NCBI GenBank assembly: GCA_047920935.1
Contig: JBLRXD010000044.1
Span: 1 to 20,945 of the forward strand
Reading direction: 5' to 3'
From: UBA7803 sp047920935
GTDB lineage: Bacteria; Pseudomonadota; Gammaproteobacteria; Pseudomonadales; Azotimanducaceae
Length of the DNA stretch: 20,945 bases
The notes beneath the pieces were generated by a model. It saw nothing but the letters and a program-made list of their open reading frames with translations. It was not told the DNA's origin and searched no databases. Every line of letters begins with the position of its first letter. Within the stretch, counting starts at the first letter, position 1. The position numbers and the translations under genes are program-made. Below, piece by piece: positions 7,115-14,100 of the stretch.

Positions 7115-8377
7115 ATGGACTGGCAGCAATACGAGTTGGAGAACGAGCAGCGACTGGAGAACGCGCGCGCGCACGCCGCAACGCTTCCGCTGGAGAAGAT
7201 CGACGTCGCCCACTGGGACCTGATGCGCTTCGATACCATCTGGCCCTACTTCGAGCGCCTGCGCCGCGAGGCGCCCGTCTACTACCATGAAAACAGCATC
7301 GTCGGTCCGTACTGGTCGGTGACGAGTTACGACCTCATCAAGGCGGTCGATACCGACGCCGGCCGTTTCTCCTCCGAGCCGACCATCGGGCTGGATATGC
7401 CGCCGGAGCAGGATGCGGCGTCGAGCTTCATCGCCATGGACGACCCGAAACATGCGCAGCAGCGCAAAGCCGTCGCACCGGTAGCCGGCCCGCGAAATCT
7501 CGCCGCACTGGCGCCGACGATCCGGCAGCGGGTGGCTGCAATTCTCGACAGCCTGCCCATCGGCGAGCCTTTCAACTGGGTGGAGCGCGTATCCATCGAG
7601 CTCACCACGCAGATGCTCGCCACCTTGTTCGACTTTCCTTTCGAAGAACGCCACAAGCTGACCCATTGGTCCGATATAGCGACGTCCCCTCGCAAAGCAG
7701 GCTTCTGGAACACACTGGAAGAGCGCGACCGGGCGCTCAACGAGTGTCTGTCGCGTATGACCGAGCTGCGCGACGAGCGGGTGGCCCAGCCGGGCGGACA
7801 CGACCTGCTCTCGATGCTGGCGCACAGCGAGAGCACCCGCAGCATGCCGCCGCGTGAGTTCCTGGGAAATCTGATCCTGCTCATCGTCGGTGGCAACGAC
7901 ACGACGAGAAACTCCATCTCAGGCGGAGTTGTCGCAATGAATCGATGGCCGGAGGAGTTCGCCAAGCTCAAGGCCGACCGGTCGAAGATTCCCAACGCTG
8001 TGGCCGAAATCATCCGCTGGCAGACACCGCTGGCATTCATGCGTCGCACGACGACGGAGAATGTCGATATTGGCGGCAGGACCATTCCTGCGGGAGAAAG
8101 GGTGTTGATGTGGTATGCCTCCGGCAATCGGGACGAAAACGTCTTCGAGGATGCCGACATCCTGCAGATCGACCGCGGCAACGCTCGCCAGCACCTTGCC
8201 TTCGGTTACGGCGTGCACCGCTGCATGGGCAACCGCGTCGCCGAGTTGCAGCTCAACATCCTCTGGGAGGAGCTGCTCGACCGTTACAGCCAGATCGAGG
8301 TGGTTGGCGCGCCGGTGAGGGCCATCTCCAACTTCGTCCGTGGCTACACGCAGCTGCCGGTAAGGCTGCACGTCTGA
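7115..8377 (+). CDS. Cytochrome P450, CYP153-like (terminal alkane/fatty acid hydroxylase type)
   Basis: A 420-residue soluble P450. Signatures: I-helix oxygen-activation motif GGNDTTRN (about residues 259-266), K-helix EIIRW, and heme loop FGYGVHRCMGN with axial cysteine C370. Several segments fit CYP153 as remembered: DTIWPYFERLRRE, GPYWSVT, WQTPLAFMRRTT, MWYASGNRDE and the C-terminal SNFVRGYTQLPVRLH. CYP153 enzymes hydroxylate n-alkanes or fatty acids at the terminal carbon and need a ferredoxin and a reductase, neither of which is in the window. ATG at 7115 is supported by GGAGG at 7103-7107; the open frame upstream to 7010 is not needed. It converges on the GST-like gene with 12 bases between stops. 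Confidence 0.9.
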   Translation: MDWQQYELENEQRLENARAHAATLPLEKIDVAHWDLMRFDTIWPYFERLRREAPVYYHENSIVGPYWSVTSYDLIKAVDTDAGRFSSEPTIGLDMPPEQDAASSFIAMDDPKHAQQRKAVAPVAGPRNLAALAPTIRQRVAAILDSLPIGEPFNWVERVSIELTTQMLATLFDFPFEERHKLTHWSDIATSPRKAGFWNTLEERDRALNECLSRMTELRDERVAQPGGHDLLSMLAHSESTRSMPPREFLGNLILLIVGGNDTTRNSISGGVVAMNRWPEEFAKLKADRSKIPNAVAEIIRWQTPLAFMRRTTTENVDIGGRTIPAGERVLMWYASGNRDENVFEDADILQIDRGNARQHLAFGYGVHRCMGNRVAELQLNILWEELLDRYSQIEVVGAPVRAISNFVRGYTQLPVRLHV

Positions 8378-8389
8378 GCGACCGTGGCG

Positions 8390-9307
8390 CTAGGCCTGGC
8401 GCACCTCGAAGCCCGGCGCCGGGAAGTGCACCATCACCAGGCCGGTCTCGGGCGCTTCGCGCTCGATGACCACTTCTTCGGCGGACCAAGCCGCCAATCG
8501 GCCGCGCACCGGGATCTTGCCGTAATCCACCGGGGCGACGTCGACCTCCTGGCCGAGGCTGAAGCCCCCCGGCAGATCATTGACAATGGCGGGCAATTGC
8601 GGCGTCGCCGCTTTGGCCGCTGCCAACGCGGCCTCGCCGGTGGAATCCTCCACCCGGCCGTGGCCGAACGCCGCCATCTCGTCCATCCACACCCGCACGT
8701 TGCCGTAAGCATCGAGCAGGGGCGCGTTGGTGCGGTTATTGTTGACGAACCACAGGCAGTGGTAGACGGAGAAGTCGGCAATGCTCGGCCGGCTGCCGAA
8801 CAGAAAGCCTTCGCCAAGCCCGCCGTTGAACTCCTCCAGATAGTGCCGCAGGTAGGCGGTAGCCGCGTCAGCGGAGAAGCTGGTGATGCTGGCGCCCTGG
8901 GTCAGCTGGGCCCGATCCTTCTGGAACGCGGCCGCCTCCTCGGGCGGGAAGCCGCCCATCATCGCCGCCACCGCCTTGGGCGAGAAGTTCAGCGCCACGG
9001 TCACCTGGAACAGTTGCGTGTCTGCCCAGTCCGCCACCCGATGGGCGGTGAATCCGTGGCTGTAGAGTTCCCCATTGCCGCAATGCCGGGCCAGCGCCCG
9101 GGAGATGATCTTGGTATCGCAGTAGACGTTGGCGCCGATCTGCAGCACGGGTGTCCTGCGGTAGCCGCCGGACAGGGGCATCAGCAGCGGGCGCGGCATG
9201 ATGCTGGGGATGACCACCGAATTCCACGTCAGCCCCAGATACCCCAGCAGCAAGCGTACCTTTTCAGAGAACAGCGATGCCGGGTAGTGATGCAGATAGA
9301 TATCCAT
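8390..9307 (-). CDS. Glutathione S-transferase family protein with C-terminal extension
   Basis: A 305-residue protein. The N-terminal ~80 residues are a thioredoxin-like GST domain: YLHHYPASLFSEKVRLLLGYLGL, the cis-proline motif RTPVLQIG and YCDTKIISRALARH. A helical GST C-domain follows to about residue 220, including SRPSIADFSVYHCLWFV, the usual N-capping/hydrophobic staple region. The last ~80 residues (from LPAIVNDLP to FEVRQA) go beyond the usual 200-230 residues and look beta-rich. Substrate unknown; cytoplasmic. ATG at 9307. The LysR regulator ends 11 bases upstream on the same strand, so the two are probably co-transcribed. Confidence 0.82.
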   Translation of the reverse strand: MDIYLHHYPASLFSEKVRLLLGYLGLTWNSVVIPSIMPRPLLMPLSGGYRRTPVLQIGANVYCDTKIISRALARHCGNGELYSHGFTAHRVADWADTQLFQVTVALNFSPKAVAAMMGGFPPEEAAAFQKDRAQLTQGASITSFSADAATAYLRHYLEEFNGGLGEGFLFGSRPSIADFSVYHCLWFVNNNRTNAPLLDAYGNVRVWMDEMAAFGHGRVEDSTGEAALAAAKAATPQLPAIVNDLPGGFSLGQEVDVAPVDYGKIPVRGRLAAWSAEEVVIEREAPETGLVMVHFPAPGFEVRQA

Positions 9308-9318
9308 GGGCGCTCCGG

Positions 9319-10173
9319 TCAGACGGTTTCCGCCCATTCTGACACGGCCGCATAAAAATCCTGAACCAGCGGCTGAGAAAACATGGATTTGCGGGCAACG
9401 AAGCGCACCGGGCGGTGCAGGCCGGCTTCCCGCAGGCTGATCCACTGGTCCTCGGCCACCCCGAGGGTCCGCGCCACGCCTTCGGGAACGAGGCCGTGGC
9501 CGAACCCCGCCAGGGCCATCTGCGCCACCGAGAAGAACGACTCCAGCGACACCCGGCGCGTCAGATTCAGGCGCCGCATGTCGTCTTCGATGGAACGCCA
9601 CGCCCCCGAGCGGGATTCGATGGTGATCACCGCCAGTTCGTCACCGACCACGTAGCCGATCGGCTCCAGCCCCGACGGCAGCACCACCATGGCCTCCCGG
9701 CGAATCACCTCGCTTTGCAGATCGGTATCGGCATCCGGCGAGCCGGTGCAGATGCCCACCATGTACTCGCCGGAGCGAATGCGGTCGAGCACCACCGGCG
9801 AGCGCTGGGCGTGAAATGCGAACTCCACCTCCGGCATGCGCTGCTGCACCCGCGCGAACAGCCGCGGCCCCCAGCTTGCGAGGATGGCCTCGGAGACCCC
9901 GAGAATGATCTTGCCGCGGCGCAGGGCGTTGTCCTCGAGGAACACGCTGCGCAATTCCGACAGTACCGGGGTCACCTTCTCAACCAGACGGGTGCCGTGG
10001 TGGGTGAGCACCACCCGCCGACCGTGGCGCTCGATCAGGGCCCGATCGTAGTAACGCTCCAGCGCCGCGATGCGCTTACTCACCGCAGACTGAGAGATCT
10101 TCAGCACCGTGGCGGTTTCCATCATGGTGCCGGTCTTCGACAGGGTCACCAGGGTTTCCAGATTCTCGAGCAT
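9319..10173 (-). CDS. LysR family transcriptional regulator
   Basis: A regulator of 284 residues from ATG at 10173, or 293 from a TTG at 10200. The N-terminal winged helix-turn-helix is clear: MLENLETLVTLSKTGTMMETATVLKISQSAVSKRIAALE; SQSAVSKRI is the recognition helix. The rest is a periplasmic-binding-like effector domain (GKIILGVSEAILASWGP onward). The ATG at 10173 gives the standard LysR start, so it is preferred; neither start has a strong ribosome-binding site. It precedes the GST-like gene on the same strand and is divergent from the TauE/SafE permease, the classic arrangement for a LysR regulator and its target. The inducer is unknown. Confidence 0.88.
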   Translation of the reverse strand: MLENLETLVTLSKTGTMMETATVLKISQSAVSKRIAALERYYDRALIERHGRRVVLTHHGTRLVEKVTPVLSELRSVFLEDNALRRGKIILGVSEAILASWGPRLFARVQQRMPEVEFAFHAQRSPVVLDRIRSGEYMVGICTGSPDADTDLQSEVIRREAMVVLPSGLEPIGYVVGDELAVITIESRSGAWRSIEDDMRRLNLTRRVSLESFFSVAQMALAGFGHGLVPEGVARTLGVAEDQWISLREAGLHRPVRFVARKSMFSQPLVQDFYAAVSEWAETV

Positions 10174-10230
10174 GACCGTACCCGCCGCGTTCGATTCCAA
10201 TTAAGGAAGGATGATATTCCTCTTATTCGC

Positions 10231-10244
10231 TTTTCTCATGAAAA
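10231..10244. promoter_or_regulatory. Candidate LysR-type operator
   Basis: TTTTC-TCAT-GAAAA is a perfect 5-base dyad that contains a T-N11-A arrangement, as LysR regulators prefer. It lies in the AT-richer divergent region between the regulator and the TauE/SafE permease gene. Found by eye; short AT-rich dyads occur by chance. Confidence 0.3.
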
Positions 10245-10269
10245 TGAACCGCGCAGAGTTGCGCCACAC

Positions 10270-10312
10270 GTAGGAGCGATCTCCCGATCGCGATCTGAAG
10301 ATCGCTCCTACA
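10270..10312. repeat. Head-to-head REP-like pair (BIME-like), copy C
   Basis: Two REP-like units in opposite orientation: GTAGGAGCGATCTCCC from 10270 on the plus strand, and the inverted head GATCGCTCCTACA ending at 10312. TAGGAGCGATC (10271-10281) pairs exactly with GATCGCTCCTA (10300-10310), so the whole element can fold into one long hairpin. It sits just upstream of the TauE/SafE start, inside the likely promoter or leader region. Confidence 0.8.
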
Positions 10313-10327
10313 ACAGAGGAATCTCCG

Positions 10328-11056
10328 TTGCTGAACCTGCTCATCCTCGTCAGCGTGCTGCTCACCGCGGTGCTCTCGGGCATCCTCGGCATGGCCGGCG
10401 GGATGATCCTGATGGCCATTCTGGTGGCGGTGCTGACGGTGCCCGCGGCCATGGTGCTGCACGGAGCCGTGCAGGCGGTGTCGAATGGCTCGCGCGCGCT
10501 GTTCCTGTGGCGGCACGTGCAGTGGCGCATCCTGCCGCCCTACGTCGCCGGCGCGATCCTGGCCGTGGCCGGCTTCGCCACCATTGCACTGGTGCCGCAA
10601 CCGGGCGTGGTGCTGCTGCTGGTCGGCAGCATGCCGTTCGTCGGCCGGGTAATGCCGAGCCCGGAATTTCTCGACATGAGTCGTTGGCCGACGGCGATGG
10701 GGTGCGGCGTGGTCGTCACCGCGGCGCAGCTGCTGGCCGGAGCTTCAGGCCCGTTGCTCGACATGTTTTACCTGCAGTCGACGCTCAGCCGGCATCAGAT
10801 CGTCGCCAGCAAGGCGATCACGCAGACCCTCGGGCACCTGCTGAAGCTGATCTATTACGGCGCGCTCATCGGCACCGCCGGGGAGCTGCCGCCGTGGCTC
10901 TACGCCGCGGCCATGCTGACGGCCATTGCTGGCACGCGGGTGGGCACGCGGCTGCTGGATAGCCTCGCCGACCACGAGTTTCGGCGCGTCAGCGGTTGGG
11001 TGATTCTGGCGATCGGCGGGGCCTGCGTGGTGCAGGGGGGAAGGATGCTGGTGTGA
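10328..11056 (+). CDS. TauE/SafE (TSUP) family membrane permease
   Basis: A 242-residue inner-membrane protein almost entirely made of hydrophobic segments, as in the TSUP/DUF81 family of anion exporters (sulfite, sulfoacetate and related organic anions). The N-terminal LLTAVLSGILGMAGGMILM motif, with glycines in a re-entrant-like segment, is a family hallmark, repeated more weakly in the second half (LLAGASGPLLDMFYLQ). About seven transmembrane stretches can be seen. The start is TTG at 10328 behind GAGGA at 10316-10320; no better start lies close by. It is divergent from the LysR-GST pair and probably controlled by that regulator, but the transported substrate is unknown. Confidence 0.82.
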   Translation: MLNLLILVSVLLTAVLSGILGMAGGMILMAILVAVLTVPAAMVLHGAVQAVSNGSRALFLWRHVQWRILPPYVAGAILAVAGFATIALVPQPGVVLLLVGSMPFVGRVMPSPEFLDMSRWPTAMGCGVVVTAAQLLAGASGPLLDMFYLQSTLSRHQIVASKAITQTLGHLLKLIYYGALIGTAGELPPWLYAAAMLTAIAGTRVGTRLLDSLADHEFRRVSGWVILAIGGACVVQGGRMLV

Positions 11057-11071
11057 TGGATCGGTGGAAGC

Positions 11072-11104
11072 GGCGCCATCGCGGTCTGGAGACCGCTCCC
11101 ACCA
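11072..11104 (-). repeat. REP-like palindrome, copy D
   Basis: On the minus strand it starts GGTGGGAGCGGTCTCC and continues into CCGCGATGG. The core GCGGTCT-GG-AGACCGC at 11081-11096 is a perfect 7-base stem. It lies between the convergent 3' ends of the permease and the carboxylase genes and could act as a transcript-end hairpin in both directions, though it has no T-run. Confidence 0.7.
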
Positions 11105-11111
11105 AAACCAG

Positions 11112-14100
11112 TCAGGCTGGCTTGACGACGAACAGCAGATCGCCGGCGTTCACCTGCTGGCCCGAGGCCATGTTGATGCGGGTCACCACGTACTCGCGCG
11201 ACTCGTCGTAAAGCTGGTCGTCGCCGCCGTTGAAGTCGGCCAGCTTCAACGGCGTGAACAGCTTCATGGCCTCGAGCTGACCGATGGTGTGACGCACCGA
11301 GATGCGATCGCCCACCGCCACGTACTCGGGCTCGGTCGGCGTCGGCGTGGTGTAGAAAATGGCCGCCGCCGGCGCCAGCACCTTGAGCTCGTCGCTGCCG
11401 TCGATGCGAATGGCATCCATATCGATGGCTGCGGACATCTCGCCGGCGGAACTTTCGATCTCGCGGATCAGGGTCTCGGAGTCGGTACGCTTGAGGAACC
11501 CCGGCAGGTAATCGGTATCGTAGATGCCGTGCTGGAACACCTCGTCGGCGAGGATGCGTCGGAGCAGCGGGATGTTAGTGCAGATGCCGGTGATGCGCAC
11601 CCGCTGCAGATACTCACCCAGCTTGGCGATGGCGCTCGGGCGATCTTCCGCGTGGACGATCACCTGCGCCACCATGCTGTCGTAGTAGGGCGAGACGAAC
11701 TTGCCGGCCGCTGCCGCTGCGATGATCTCTACTCCCGGTTCCTCGGGGAAGTCACAGTCGATGATCTGCCCGGGGTGGGGCCGGAACGACAGCTCGCCGT
11801 TGGCGCCAAGCTGCACGCGCTCGGCGGTCACCCTTGCCTCGATGGAGTAGCCGTTGCGGGCGATGGGCAATTCGGCGATGGATTCCCCGGAGGCGATGCG
11901 AAACTGCTGGCCGACGATGTCGACGCCAGACACCCACTCGGTGACCGGATGCTCTACCTGCAGCCGGGTGTTCATCTCCATGAAGTAAATGGCGCCCGCA
12001 TCCAGATCGAAAATGAACTCGACGGTTCCGGCGCCCACGTAGGAGACCGCCTCGGCCAGGGCGGCCGTGTGCTTCATCACCTGCGCGCGCAACTCCTCGG
12101 TCAGCATGGTGGAGTCCGACTCCTCGAACACCTTCTGCTTGTTGCGCTGCACGCTGCAGTCGCGCAGCCCGAGAACCCGGGTATTACCGTGGGTATCGCG
12201 CAGCAACTGGGCCTCGATGTGACGCAGCGAGGTGACGTACTTCTCCAGATAGACGTCACCGTTGCCGAATGCGCCCCGCGCCTCCGCCGTCACCCGGTGG
12301 AACAACTCGTGGAACTGGGAAGCATCCTCCACCACCTGAATGCCCTTACCGCCGCCACCGTGTACGGCTTTGATGAGCACCGGGTAGCCGATGCCTTCGG
12401 CCACCACCGCCGCGCGCTCCACGTCGGTGAGGATGCCGTGGCTGCCTGGCACCACCGGCACACCCAGGCGAATGGCGGTATTGATGGCGTTGGACTTGTT
12501 GCCCATGGTGTCCATGGCGGCCACCGGCGGCCCGATGAAGTTGATCCCATGGGATCGGCACAACTCGGCGAACTGCGCGTTCTCCGACAAAAAGCCGATC
12601 CCGGGATGGAGCGAGTCGACGCCTTCGTGCTCAGCTACCCGCAACACGCTCTGCGCGTTCAGATAGCTTTCGTCCGGGGTGTTGCCGCCGATGCACACCA
12701 GGGTGTCGCGCGGCAGCAACATGTCCACCGCCGCCGATTCCATGTCGGGATCCGACTGCACCAGCACCACCTCGATGCCGTTGCGTTGGGCGATGCGAAT
12801 GAGCTTGGCGGCCGTGCAGCCGCGAGCGTGAATCAGCGTGCGGCGGACCGGCCGGATCAGATCCCGATCGGTGTAGCGAGTACGATGCGCCACCACGACG
12901 GGCCGCTGCTGGCTCAGCACGCCGGACAGCACGCGCTGCACCACATCCTGAACCGTCTCCTGAGGCACCGGTATCTCGGGGTCGATGCGGCGCAGTTCCT
13001 CATCGAGTTCCGGCTGGAACGGATGCTTCACCAGGCCCTGCATGGAGCCGCTGACCTGAGAAAGATAATTGGAGAGGATGGCGTTCAGCGGCAGGTTGGA
13101 CGGCACCACGATCTGCCCGGCGAACGGCATGCTGGTGCCGGAGAAGTAATAGGTCTGCGCCAGCGGATGGGTGACGAAGCTCGCCTGAGCGCCGCCGGTG
13201 CAATCGCCGAAGCCGAACATGATCACCGGCAGGTCGTGATCGCGGACGAAGCGGGTGACGCGGTCGTTGACCGCCGCCATGGAGAACAGCGCTCCGGCGC
13301 CCTCTTTGGTCTGCATGCCGCCCGAGGAGACGAAGCACACCACCGGCAGGTGCTGCTCCGCGCACTCCACCAGCAGGCGGCAGAATTTCTCGGCACTGGC
13401 CATATCGAACGAGCCGGCCTGAAACTCGACATTGGAAACCACCACGCCGACCCGGACATCGCCTTCGATGCCCTTGAACCGGCCGATGCCGGTAATGATG
13501 CCGCACGGTGAGATGTCGGCCTTCAAAGCGCCTTCGATGGCCAGCCGGAAACCGGGGAAGGCGCAGGGATCGGAGCTGATCAGCTCGGCAAACTTCTCTT
13601 CGAACTCTCCGAAAAACGTATCGACAAAATTGTGATAGGTGGTGCCGCGCTGGTTCTTGAAGCGCCGCAACACGTTCTGGATCAGCAGATCGCGGTAGGC
13701 AATGTTGAGCCGATTCCAGAAGTCTTTGCGGCGACCGATGTTCTTCGGCGCGATGCGGCCCTGATACGCCTTGCCGTCACGCTCCGACTGGATGAACGAG
13801 TACAGCAGCACGTCAAACAAGTGAGTCACCACCACGAACAAGGTGTCCGACAGGTGCGGGAAGGTGGCCTTCTTCCACTCCTCTACCGAGCGGAAGAACT
13901 CGGTGTTCTTCGGCATCCGCATGACCCGCAGATACCAGTCGATGAACTGCTGCCGCAGGCGACCAGCCACCTCCTCGGAGGATACGCCGCTGGGGCGCCG
14001 ACCCAGTGTCACCCCTTGCGCGGCCAGATTCAGCGTGGTGTCCAGCAACCGGGCCAGCGACCCCTTCGACAGCGCCTGCTTCGACTCCGCCTCCTCGGCA

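Noticed and set aside
11112..13000. Carbamoyl-phosphate synthase or another ATP-grasp enzyme
   Set aside because: The ATP-grasp part is followed by a biotinyl domain with EAMKL and preceded by carboxyltransferase motifs, which fits biotin carboxylase only.
11064..13511. Long plus-strand open frame (815 codons) opposite the carboxylase gene
   Set aside because: It is antisense to clear biotin carboxylase and BCCP motifs and its translation is rich in His, Arg, Gly and Ala with no domain. Long antisense frames are expected in GC-rich genes.
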